Assembly (NCBI GenBank): GCA_002747735.1
Contig: PDQE01000001.1
Span: 1-26,421, forward strand
DNA length: 26,421 nt
Origin: Flavobacteriales bacterium
Lineage (GTDB): Bacteria > Bacteroidota > Bacteroidia > Flavobacteriales > Flavobacteriaceae
Direction: 5' to 3'
Both the position numbers and the translations under genes were made by a program. Of this stretch, positions 8,792-15,849 are shown piece after piece. How positions within the stretch are numbered: the first letter of the stretch is position 1; each line of letters begins with the position of its first letter. The notes beneath the pieces were generated by a model. That model had not been told where the DNA came from, did not search any database, and was given only the letters and a program-made list of their open reading frames with translations.

Positions 8792-9460
8792 TTGAAGCGA
8801 AATATTATTAAAACCGCAGACGGTTCCCACACCATATTTTTACCGGATTATAATGAATATTACCACTCTAAACATGGTGCTATTAATGAAGCCTGCCATG
8901 TATTCATAAAAAACGGGTTACATCAATTTACCGCTAAAGACCCCGTAAACATATTAGAAATGGGCTTTGGCACCGGCCTAAATGCCTTTATCAGTTTTTT
9001 AGAAACAGTTAAACACGGATACAATATTAATTATACAGCTATAGAAGCTTTTCCGGTTAAACCGGATGAGATAGTCAAACTAAATTATGTAAGTAGTTTA
9101 AAGTCTGAAAAATACAGCGACATATTTAGCAAACTTCACGATGTACCATGGCAAACTAAGCACCAAATTTCGGATAAGTTTTCATTGACCAAAACAGAAA
9201 GCAAATTAGAAAATGTTAGCTTAGAGCTATCTTACAACCTTATCTATTTTGATGCCTTTGGCCCAAGGGTACAACCAGAATTATGGACATTGCCTATTTT
9301 TGAGAAACTTTATAATTGTTTAGAAAATAAAGGAATTTTAGTAACTTACTCGGCAAAAGGCAGTGTAAAAAGAAATCTGCAAGAAGCGGGTTTTAACGTT
9401 GAAAAATTAACCGGCCCGCCAAACAAAAGGCATATGCTTAGAGCAACAAAAACTGAATAA
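8792..9460 (+). CDS. mnmD: tRNA (5-methylaminomethyl-2-thiouridine) methyltransferase MnmD, TTG start
   Basis: A 222-residue SAM-dependent methyltransferase matching the N-terminal half of E. coli MnmC, which makes mnm5s2U at the wobble position 34 of tRNA from the aminomethyl intermediate. Here it is a stand-alone protein without the FAD oxidase half, as in many bacteria. SAM motif I is ILEMGFGTG (54-62); the YFDAFGPRVQPELW segment (152-165) and VTYSAKG complete the family signature. The start is TTG at 8792, two bases after the upstream stop. The family-typical MKRxIIxTADGSHT beginning requires it, and the next in-frame Met lies inside the SAM motif. Translation is probably coupled to the haem lipoprotein gene. 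Confidence 0.9.
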   Translation: MKRNIIKTADGSHTIFLPDYNEYYHSKHGAINEACHVFIKNGLHQFTAKDPVNILEMGFGTGLNAFISFLETVKHGYNINYTAIEAFPVKPDEIVKLNYVSSLKSEKYSDIFSKLHDVPWQTKHQISDKFSLTKTESKLENVSLELSYNLIYFDAFGPRVQPELWTLPIFEKLYNCLENKGILVTYSAKGSVKRNLQEAGFNVEKLTGPPNKRHMLRATKTE

Positions 9461-9464
9461 AAAA

Positions 9465-10067
9465 ATGGATTTTATATTAGGCATCATAGTAGGAGCATTA
9501 ATTTTGGCTATAATATTTATGGTAATGCGGATAAGATTTACCAAAAGTAAATCCGAAGAGCGGTCGGCAGTATTATTAGAAAAAATACGAAATGTCTCCA
9601 AAATGATAACTGTAGAAGGTGATTTTTCTGAAATTATGCAATTTGAAGACGTAAAAGATGTGTTTCTAAATCTGGTAACCAGTAAAAAAAGAGCCATAAT
9701 TCTGGCTAATGCAAAAGTAATGATAGGTTTTGACATGAAAAAAATTAAACTACGGGCAGATGCGGGCAGCAAAAAAGTTTTTGTAGAACACTTTCCCAAT
9801 CCCGAAGTAATAAGTATAGAAACAGATATTCAATACTACGATGTAAAACACGGATACTTTAATAAATTTGCCGCTACAGACCTGAGCAATTTAAACAAAA
9901 ATGTTAGAAATAACATTGAAGATAAAATACCGGAAAGCAAATTATTAACTTCTGCACAGGAGAAGGCCTTAGATACCATAAAAGTTATTGAAGAAATGGT
10001 AGGTACCTTTGGCTGGAAATTGGATTACAGCAAGAAAGAGCTTATTGAAACGAGAAAAACGAACTAA
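9465..10067 (+). CDS. DUF4230 family membrane-anchored protein
   Basis: A 200-residue protein starting 4 bases after the mnmD stop. Residues 3-22 form one transmembrane helix, followed by a basic stretch and a soluble domain of about 175 residues recognised as DUF4230 (the RNVSKMITVEGDFSEIM opening and the ALILANAKVMIGFDM-like strand pattern). The function is unknown. Orientation is ambiguous, because the basic residues after the helix suggest a cytoplasmic C-terminal domain. It is the last gene of the run 8364-10067. No strong hairpin terminator follows; the next gene has its own promoter box at 10157. Confidence 0.8.
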   Translation: MDFILGIIVGALILAIIFMVMRIRFTKSKSEERSAVLLEKIRNVSKMITVEGDFSEIMQFEDVKDVFLNLVTSKKRAIILANAKVMIGFDMKKIKLRADAGSKKVFVEHFPNPEVISIETDIQYYDVKHGYFNKFAATDLSNLNKNVRNNIEDKIPESKLLTSAQEKALDTIKVIEEMVGTFGWKLDYSKKELIETRKTN

Positions 10068-10156
10068 AGATGTATTTTATTTACTTTATTATCAAGTAGT
10101 TAAATAAAATATAAGAAATCCGTTTTAACTTTTTATCAGCTTTAACATTTATTTGT

Positions 10157-10164
10157 TAAATTTG
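10157..10164 (+). promoter_or_regulatory. -7 promoter box (TAAATTTG) upstream of the OmpA/PD40 gene
   Basis: An exact TAnnTTTG match about 98 bases before the ATG at 10262. It implies a leader of roughly 90 bases, longer than for the other genes here. No clear -33 element is seen. Confidence 0.4.
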
Positions 10165-10261
10165 TTTTTTATTGTCTCATTATTTTTAGCCTTCTATTCC
10201 CCTAAAAATGATTTGATTTACTAGCTATAAAATTAAACAAAGAACTATTAAACATAAAAAT

Positions 10262-11887
10262 ATGAGAAATATCATTACGCTCAGTTTCTTATTCATTGCG
10301 TTTTTATTAAGTGCCCAGTCAACACCCGGAAAGCACAGTATCAGATTACTAAAAGTTAACACTAAAAATTCTGATTTTGGAGTTAATTTCTACGGTAAAG
10401 ACAGGGTGGTATTTGCCTCACCTACAGAAAAAGTTTCTATCGTTAGACGAACCTGGGATGGAAATGATCAACCGTTTTTAGACCTCTTTGTAGGAGATAT
10501 AGATAGTACAGGGCAGATTATTAACAAAACAACCTTACGAGGCGATGTTAACAAGAAATTTCACGAAGCCAGTGTTACTTTTACCAAAGATTTAAAGACT
10601 GTTTATTTTACTGCTAATAATTACAATGAAAAAGGCAAACCAATAAAAGGTGCTAATGGATTTGACAATATTCAACTGTACAAAGCAGATGTTGCCAGTG
10701 AAAACATATGGAATAACATTGTAAAATTACCATTTAACAGTGATGATTTTTCTACCGGCTCACCTACATTAGACAAAGACGAAAAAAAGCTCTATTTTGT
10801 ATCAGACAGGCCGGGTTCAATAGGAAAAACGGACATTTGGGTGGTGGACATTTTACCAAATAATGAATATAGTGAACCGGTAAATCTGGGCCCAAAAATA
10901 AATACTGAAGAACGCGAAATGTTTCCACATATAGATGAGGACAATATGCTCATCTTTTCTTCAAATGGCCATCCGGGCTTTGGCAATTTAGACCTGTTTG
11001 CTGCAATGATTTATGACAATTCTGTATCAGAACCCATCAATTTGGGCGAACCTCTAAACAGCCCGCGAGATGATTTTGCTTACATTCTTAGAGACCGTGT
11101 AGTAGGGTATTTTTCTTCCAACAGAAAAGAAGGAAAAGGCGATGATGACATCTATTCCTTTAGAGTTGACGAACCCATTTTTATAGAATGTTTACAAACC
11201 ATAACTGGTGTAGTAAAAGACAAAGATAGCGGAGAATTATTACCCGGAGCTTTAGTATCTATTTTGGATAGTGATGGCAACCAATTACAAATGACTGCTG
11301 CCTTGGAAGAAACTGCGGTTTACAGTTTTGATGTACCCTGTAATGGTGATTACACCCTAGTAGCTACTCACGAAAATTACCTAAAACTAGAGGTGCCCGT
11401 TAGTACAGTTAATGATACCGATGCACCGCCGGTAACACAAGATTTGGAAATGGAATTAGAATTTAAACCTGTAGGTAATGAGGTATTGGTGAACATAAAT
11501 GTAATCTATTTTGACTTTGACAAGTGGAACATCAGGCCGGATGCAGCAGAAGAATTAGACAAAGTTGTTGAGGTAATGAATAAATACCCAAAAATGAAAA
11601 TCCATGCCACATCGCATACAGATTCCAGAGGCACCAAGCGTTATAACCAAAAACTATCTGAACGAAGAGCCAAGAGTACGGTGGATTATATTGTCTCAAA
11701 AGGCATAAGTGCAGACAGAATTACCAGTGAAGGCAAAGGCGAATCCGAATTGGTTAACAAATGTTCTGACGGTGTACCGTGTAGCAGAAAACAGCATCAG
11801 CTAAACAGGCGGACTAATTTCACTGTACAAGAAAGAACAATAGACCAAACCGGTGGCGATGAAAAAAATGAAACGGAAAACCTATAG
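10262..11887 (+). CDS. OmpA family protein with PD40 repeats
   Basis: A 541-residue secreted protein tied to the outer membrane and cell wall. Residues 1-19 are a signal peptide with an SAQ cleavage site. Residues about 25-300 hold PD40/WD40-like beta-propeller repeats (blades with KLYFVSDRPGSIGKTDIW, LIFSSNGHPGFGNLDLF and GYFSSNRKEGKGDDDIY). A carboxypeptidase-regulatory-like Ig domain follows at about 312-395 (ITGVVKDKDSGELLPGA). The OmpA/MotB peptidoglycan-binding domain is at 409-525, with the expected Asp453 (HTDSRG) and the arginine of LSERRA. Flavobacteria often carry this architecture beside PorP/SprF genes; no such partner lies here. A 90-base leader precedes it and a strong terminator follows. 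Confidence 0.92.
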   Translation: MRNIITLSFLFIAFLLSAQSTPGKHSIRLLKVNTKNSDFGVNFYGKDRVVFASPTEKVSIVRRTWDGNDQPFLDLFVGDIDSTGQIINKTTLRGDVNKKFHEASVTFTKDLKTVYFTANNYNEKGKPIKGANGFDNIQLYKADVASENIWNNIVKLPFNSDDFSTGSPTLDKDEKKLYFVSDRPGSIGKTDIWVVDILPNNEYSEPVNLGPKINTEEREMFPHIDEDNMLIFSSNGHPGFGNLDLFAAMIYDNSVSEPINLGEPLNSPRDDFAYILRDRVVGYFSSNRKEGKGDDDIYSFRVDEPIFIECLQTITGVVKDKDSGELLPGALVSILDSDGNQLQMTAALEETAVYSFDVPCNGDYTLVATHENYLKLEVPVSTVNDTDAPPVTQDLEMELEFKPVGNEVLVNINVIYFDFDKWNIRPDAAEELDKVVEVMNKYPKMKIHATSHTDSRGTKRYNQKLSERRAKSTVDYIVSKGISADRITSEGKGESELVNKCSDGVPCSRKQHQLNRRTNFTVQERTIDQTGGDEKNETENL

Positions 11888-11913
11888 CTGAAATAATATT
11901 GTAAATTTTGCAG

Positions 11914-11956
11914 AAACCACTTCTTTTATAATTTTTTTTAGAGAAGTGGTTTTTTC
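11914..11956 (+). terminator. Rho-independent terminator of the OmpA/PD40 gene
   Basis: AAACCACTTCT (11914-11924) pairs perfectly with AGAAGTGGTTT (11942-11952) over 11 bp with a T-rich 17-base loop, followed by more Ts. It lies 27 bases after the stop codon. Confidence 0.85.
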
Positions 11957-11983
11957 TTTACACAGGTTTATTTCATATCCGGT

Positions 11984-11991
11984 TAACTTTG
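11984..11991 (+). promoter_or_regulatory. -7 promoter box (TAACTTTG) of a very short transcription unit
   Basis: An exact TAnnTTTG match immediately after the OmpA terminator and 25 bases before a 17-codon ORF, so a new transcript probably starts near 11998. Confidence 0.5.
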
Positions 11992-12015
11992 CAAAACCAA
12001 TATATAATTGTATTT

Positions 12016-12069
12016 ATGAAACAAACATTAATAAACTTTAAAGATTTCTTCACAAGAAATACTATTTAA
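12016..12069 (+). CDS. possible 17-residue small ORF or leader peptide
   Basis: ATG at 12016 opens a short frame, MKQTLINFKDFFTRNTI, ending in TAA. It sits 25 bases after a perfect -7 box and is followed 12 bases later by a 9-bp hairpin with an AT-rich tail, so box, ORF and hairpin look like a complete mini-unit of about 110 nt. The peptide is basic and mildly amphipathic and matches nothing I recognise. It may be a real small protein, a leader peptide controlling the DUF1080 gene, or a chance ORF inside a small RNA. Codon content alone cannot decide at this length. Confidence 0.35.
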   Translation: MKQTLINFKDFFTRNTI

Positions 12070-12081
12070 AATTTTTAATGT

Positions 12082-12108
12082 GAGAACGTAGTGGTTGTAT
12101 ACGTTCTC
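12082..12108 (+). terminator. hairpin (terminator or attenuator) before the DUF1080 gene
   Basis: GAGAACGTA (12082-12090) and TACGTTCTC (12100-12108) form a perfect 9-bp stem around a 9-base loop, followed by AATTTTATAATT. The tail is not a clean T-run, so termination may be weak or conditional. The DUF1080 gene starts 48 bases downstream. Confidence 0.5.
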
Positions 12109-12156
12109 AATTTTATAATTAATATATAATCTTTATAATTACTAAAATTTAAACGT

Positions 12157-13533
12157 GTGAAAAAATATATTCTATTATTATTCTTATCCATTAGTTTTTT
12201 GCAATTACATTGTCAAAATAAAAAAGACTCTACCAATCCGTGGATACCGTTATTTAATGGAAAAGACCTCAAAGGCTGGACACAAAAAGGCGGCTTGGCA
12301 AAGTATGAAGTTAAAGACGGATCAATTGTAGGCATCACTGTAGCCGATACACCCAATTCATTTCTTACTACTGATAAAAATTATGATGACTTTATCTTGG
12401 AGATAAAATTTAAGGTGAACCCCGATATGAATTCCGGCATACAAATTAGAAGTAATAGCTATCCATACTATAATGATGGCGTAGTACACGGATATCAAGT
12501 AGAAATAGACCCCTCTGACAGGGCCTGGAGTGCAGGAATTTACGATGAAAGCCGAAGAGGTTGGCTTCATCCAATTGCAGATAATAACACAAAAGCAAAG
12601 CAAGCTTTTAAACAAAATGGCTGGAACCACTACAGAATTGAAGCCCTTGGAGACACCATAAAAACCTGGATAAACGGCGTACCGGCAGCTCATCTTGTAG
12701 ATGAACAAACTGCATCCGGGTTTATAGCCTTACAAGTGCATAGAATTTACGGCGAGCAAAAACCAGACACGGAAATTTTATGGAAAGACATTAACATTAT
12801 TACCGATAATCCTCGCAAATACAGTAAAAAAATGCCTTTGCCCACTATTGACAAGAAAAACAAACTCACAAAAACCGAAAAAGATAACGGCTGGAAAATG
12901 TTATGGGATGGTAAAACTACCCAAGGGTGGCGAGGTGCAAAACTGAACAGTTTTCCTAGTAAGGGCTGGGAAATAAAGAACGGGGAACTTACGGTATTAT
13001 CTACAGGAGGTGCAGAATCCGCTGCGGGCGGAGACATAGTAACCACAAAAAGTTATGGAGACTTTGAACTGTCAGTGGATTTTAAAATTACCAAAGGTGC
13101 TAATAGCGGCATAAAATATTATGTAGATACAGAACTCAACAAAGGCCCCGGTTCTTCCATTGGCTTGGAATATCAAATTCTGGATGATGCCGTTCATCCT
13201 GATGCCAAATTAGGAAATCACCAAGGCAGCAGAACCCTAGCCTCGCTCTATGACTTAATACAAGCCAATCCTAATAAACCGGCAAATCCAATAGGAGAAT
13301 GGAATACCGCCCGGATAGTTTCAAAAGACAACAAAGTAGAACACTATCTAAATGGCATGAAAGTGCTGGAATACAAGCGTGGAAGTGATGCTTACAGAAA
13401 ATTAGTTACAGAAAGCAAATATGCCAAATGGCCTAATTTTGGCGAATTGAAAAAAGGCCAGATTTTATTACAAGATCACGGAGACCGAGTAAGTTTTAAA
13501 AATATAAAAATAAGAATTCCTAAAAGCGAATAA
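12157..13533 (+). CDS. double DUF1080 (3-keto-disaccharide hydrolase-type) lipoprotein, GTG start
   Basis: A 458-residue envelope protein with two DUF1080 (PF06439) concanavalin-like domains. The first runs about 28-215 (starts WIPLFNGKDLKGW); the second about 245-456 (starts WKMLWDGKTTQGW and keeps the NSGIKYYV and GLEYQILDD strands). Members of this family act on 3-keto sugars in glycoside breakdown; which domain here is catalytic cannot be told. The start is GTG at 12157, giving MKKYILLLFLSISFLQLHC, a hydrophobic signal. The next Met is inside domain 1, so GTG is needed. The lipobox (QLHC, Cys19) has an unusual His at -1, so lipidation is likely but not certain. A Tat-exported Gfo/Idh/MocA oxidoreductase gene follows after 154 bp. 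Confidence 0.88.
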   Translation: MKKYILLLFLSISFLQLHCQNKKDSTNPWIPLFNGKDLKGWTQKGGLAKYEVKDGSIVGITVADTPNSFLTTDKNYDDFILEIKFKVNPDMNSGIQIRSNSYPYYNDGVVHGYQVEIDPSDRAWSAGIYDESRRGWLHPIADNNTKAKQAFKQNGWNHYRIEALGDTIKTWINGVPAAHLVDEQTASGFIALQVHRIYGEQKPDTEILWKDINIITDNPRKYSKKMPLPTIDKKNKLTKTEKDNGWKMLWDGKTTQGWRGAKLNSFPSKGWEIKNGELTVLSTGGAESAAGGDIVTTKSYGDFELSVDFKITKGANSGIKYYVDTELNKGPGSSIGLEYQILDDAVHPDAKLGNHQGSRTLASLYDLIQANPNKPANPIGEWNTARIVSKDNKVEHYLNGMKVLEYKRGSDAYRKLVTESKYAKWPNFGELKKGQILLQDHGDRVSFKNIKIRIPKSE

Positions 13534-13687
13534 AAAATTTCTTAAAACCGACTATCTTCCGGATAGAATCACAGTGGTATTTTGCCTCATACAGAACCAC
13601 CAAAAATTGGCAGTTCTGAACACTTTTAAGTAGCAACAAATAAGAAACCCCAATTCATGGGTTAAAAAAATTTATAGATAAATAATT

Positions 13688-15019
13688 ATGACTACTAGAA
13701 GAAAGTTTATAAAAAATACCGCTGTTTACGGTAGCGGAATGCTTATTGGGAGTTCAGTATTTCCTGTTTTTGCTAATGTTAAAATTTTAGGTGCAAATGA
13801 TGCCATTAACTGTGCAGTTATAGGAGTAAGAAGTAGAGCCAAAGCTCTTTCTGCTGCCATAAATGCCGATAAAAACGCAAAAATAAAATACAACTGCGAT
13901 GTAGATGATTTAATAATAACAGAGCACAATATATGGTGCAAGGAAAACATAGGTTATGTACCAAAAGTTGAGAAAGACTTTAGAAAAATATTAGAAGACA
14001 AGGATATTGATGCAGTTTTTATTGCCACCCCGGAACATTGGCATGCCCCAATGGCCATAATGGCCTTACAAGCAGGCAAACATGTCTATGTAGAAAAACC
14101 GTGCAGTCATAATCCTTATGAAAATGATTTGTTAGTTGCAGCACAAAAAAAGTATGGCAAAAAGGTACAAATGGGCAATCAACAACGCTCTGCACAAACC
14201 TCAATTAATGCCATTAATGATATAAAAAATGGGATTATTGGAGAAGTATTTAAAGGTGAGGCTTATTATTCAAATAACAGAGGCTCCATTGGCCATGGAA
14301 AAAAAATACCGGTTCCTAAAACCTTAGACTGGGAACTGTGGCAAGGTCCGGCTCCGAGAGAAACCTATAGAGATAACGTGCATCCTTATAATTGGCATTG
14401 GTTTAAAACTTGGGGAACCGGTGAAATTCACAATAACGGCACTCATGAAATTGATATCTGTCGTTGGGCCTTAGGTGTAGATTTACCAAACTCTGTAACT
14501 TCTTTTGGTGGAAAATACACCTATAATGATGACTGGGAATTTACAGATAACCAACAAGTTACCTATAATTATGACAATGGGAAATTCATCACTTGGACTG
14601 GCCATAGCCGTGGTGTTTTACAACCCAATATGCCCGGCAGAGGCGTTACTATTTACGGCAGTAAAGGCAATATAAGATTGGACAGAAAATTTTATAAATG
14701 CTACAATTTGCAAGGCGAACTTTTAAAAACCCAATTGGAAACAAAGAATGAAACAGAAGCCACCGATACCCGTGGAGATAGTCCGCTAGACATTAGCCAT
14801 GTAGGCAATTTATTCAATAGTATAAGAGAAAACACGCCACTTCATTCAGACATAAACGATGCTGCCATTAGCACCATGCTTTGCCATTTAGGCAACTTGG
14901 CACAAGAAGCTGGCGAAACTATAAAAATAGATAAAAAAACAGGTAAGATTATTGATAATGAAAAAGTTATGCAACTTTGGAAAAGAGATTACGAAAATGG
15001 CTGGGAGCCAAAATTGTAA
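13688..15019 (+). CDS. Gfo/Idh/MocA family oxidoreductase with Tat signal
   Basis: A 443-residue NAD(P)-dependent sugar oxidoreductase. The N-terminus has a twin-arginine signal (TRRKFIKN, then a hydrophobic stretch to about residue 29), so it is exported folded, probably with bound cofactor. The Rossmann part begins at about 40 (CAVIGVRSRA, a variant of GxGxxG) and includes FIATPEHWH and the EKP motif with Lys137 (VEKPCSHN). The C-terminal domain carries the likely catalytic His248, His253 and Asp256 (EIHNNGTHEIDICRW). Family members of this exported type commonly oxidise or reduce sugars at C3 or open glycosides by redox chemistry. The preceding DUF1080 protein would act on the 3-keto sugar, so the two probably form one pathway. 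No terminator hairpin is obvious after it. Confidence 0.9.
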   Translation: MTTRRKFIKNTAVYGSGMLIGSSVFPVFANVKILGANDAINCAVIGVRSRAKALSAAINADKNAKIKYNCDVDDLIITEHNIWCKENIGYVPKVEKDFRKILEDKDIDAVFIATPEHWHAPMAIMALQAGKHVYVEKPCSHNPYENDLLVAAQKKYGKKVQMGNQQRSAQTSINAINDIKNGIIGEVFKGEAYYSNNRGSIGHGKKIPVPKTLDWELWQGPAPRETYRDNVHPYNWHWFKTWGTGEIHNNGTHEIDICRWALGVDLPNSVTSFGGKYTYNDDWEFTDNQQVTYNYDNGKFITWTGHSRGVLQPNMPGRGVTIYGSKGNIRLDRKFYKCYNLQGELLKTQLETKNETEATDTRGDSPLDISHVGNLFNSIRENTPLHSDINDAAISTMLCHLGNLAQEAGETIKIDKKTGKIIDNEKVMQLWKRDYENGWEPKL

Positions 15020-15576
15020 TTAACTGAAAAATCAAATAAGATAAAAACATGAAAGTCCGGCACCAAGTAAACAATACGGGTGAAACAGATTTGAATACTA
15101 ATGTTAACTCAATTTAGAAAACATCAACTAAACAGCTCTTTAATCTCTTTTTATTAAACAATTTTTCACATATCACATTCCATAGGTAATTACATGGTTT
15201 GTTTTCCCCGTCCTATGGATGCAGTCTATAGCCTGATTTTCCACCGCAAGATTCCATCACAGGTCAACCAAAAAAACATAATCTGCTGCTGTAAGAATTA
15301 ATACCAAATCTAACTGTATAATGATATATTGGGTTTGGTATAAGCCCTACCCCACCCACTTTTAGGCTAATCAGGTTTTCTGACAAACAATGATTCCTTA
15401 AAAAAATATGATTTCTTTTAATTTTCTCTTGACTTTAAATAGCCCAAAATATAAGGCGAGTTCAAGGCAAGAGAAAATTTTAACCCGGAACAACCTTTTG
15501 GTTGTAAGGACTTAAGATTTTTGATAACGAAGAGATCGCCCATAGTTTGGGAATTTTTAGGTTTTTTGTTCTTCTT
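15020..15576. other. gene-free intergenic stretch with several inverted repeats
   Basis: No convincing gene here. It holds a 22-codon ORF (15049-15117) without recognisable homology, a 7-bp inverted repeat CCATAGG/CCTATGG (15180-15186, 15212-15218), a strong hairpin at 15301-15341, and a structured block at 15418-15576 described separately. It looks like debris of repeated or mobile elements. Confidence 0.5.
15301..15341. repeat. long imperfect palindrome (hairpin)
   Basis: ATACCAAATCTAA (15301-15313) pairs with TTGGGTTTGGTAT (15329-15341): 13 bp as RNA with two G-U wobbles, of which the outer eight are perfect in DNA. The loop is 15 bases. It has the shape of a small palindromic interspersed repeat, but only one copy is seen in this window. 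Confidence 0.5.
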
Positions 15577-15603
15577 TACCATTTCCACCTCAAAATTACT
15601 CAA
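15418..15603 (-). other. structured block with an open frame, possible repeat-element remnant
   Basis: A 61-codon frame (TTG start at 15603) is open on the minus strand, with stretches such as KSLQPKGCSGLKFSLALNS, but it has no domain I recognise and probably is not a gene. The DNA is highly structured. AATTTTCTCTTG (15420-15431) is perfectly complementary to CAAGAGAAAATT (15468-15479), and ACAACC-TTTT-GGTTGT (15490-15505) is a second tight hairpin. Its right end overlaps the repeat copy at 15577-15640. Best seen as part of a decayed repeated element; a structured RNA is an alternative. Confidence 0.35.
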
Positions 15604-15640
15604 TAAAATGTGCCTTTTTATGCTATATTTCGTTGTAAAA
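15577..15640 (-). repeat. copy 1 of a ~65-bp interspersed repeat
   Basis: Read on the minus strand (TTTTACAACGAAATATAGC...), this matches 22699-22763 on the plus strand at about 58 of 65 positions by hand alignment, with one 1-base gap. The two copies are therefore inverted relative to each other, about 7.1 kb apart, and lie outside miaB and groEL. Confidence 0.8.
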
Positions 15641-15810
15641 ATAAACTATAGCTACGACTACACTTAATTTTTACGCCTTATCTATCACAAAAATTCATCA
15701 TTTTATTTTTTGAGTATTCTTAAAGCAGAACCGGTATTATTCAAAGACTTCTAAAATAAAGCTGCTATTAATTTTCTGCCAAAATGGCATATTTTTCTCA
15801 ATTAAGGTTG

Positions 15811-15818
15811 TATCTTTG
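15811..15818 (+). promoter_or_regulatory. -7 promoter box (TATCTTTG) of miaB
   Basis: An exact TAnnTTTG match 32 bases before the ATG at 15850, the same spacing as for the U32 gene. It lies inside the longest frame from 15784, so that extended start would be lost from the mRNA. Confidence 0.6.
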
Positions 15819-15849
15819 CAATTCCAAAAATTTATCTGGAACCAGACAC

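Noticed and set aside
9407..9799. 130-codon minus-strand frame opposite mnmD and DUF4230
   Set aside because: A shadow of two recognised genes and their junction.
12358..13046. Two minus-strand open frames of 116 and 99 codons opposite the DUF1080 gene
   Set aside because: No domain, start context or promoter; the plus-strand protein has clear domains throughout.
15049..15117. 22-codon ORF after the Gfo/Idh gene
   Set aside because: No promoter box, no hairpin and no recognisable sequence; likely chance.
15180..15262. Possible riboswitch, suggested by a CCATAGG/CCTATGG stem and a GCCTGA-like segment
   Set aside because: I compared it with the cobalamin B12-box pattern and it does not match; only a single 7-bp stem is clear, and the next downstream gene is miaB, 600 bp away.
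15784..15849. 22-residue N-terminal extension of MiaB from ATG 15784
   Set aside because: A perfect TATCTTTG promoter box lies inside it, so the transcript should start after this ATG.
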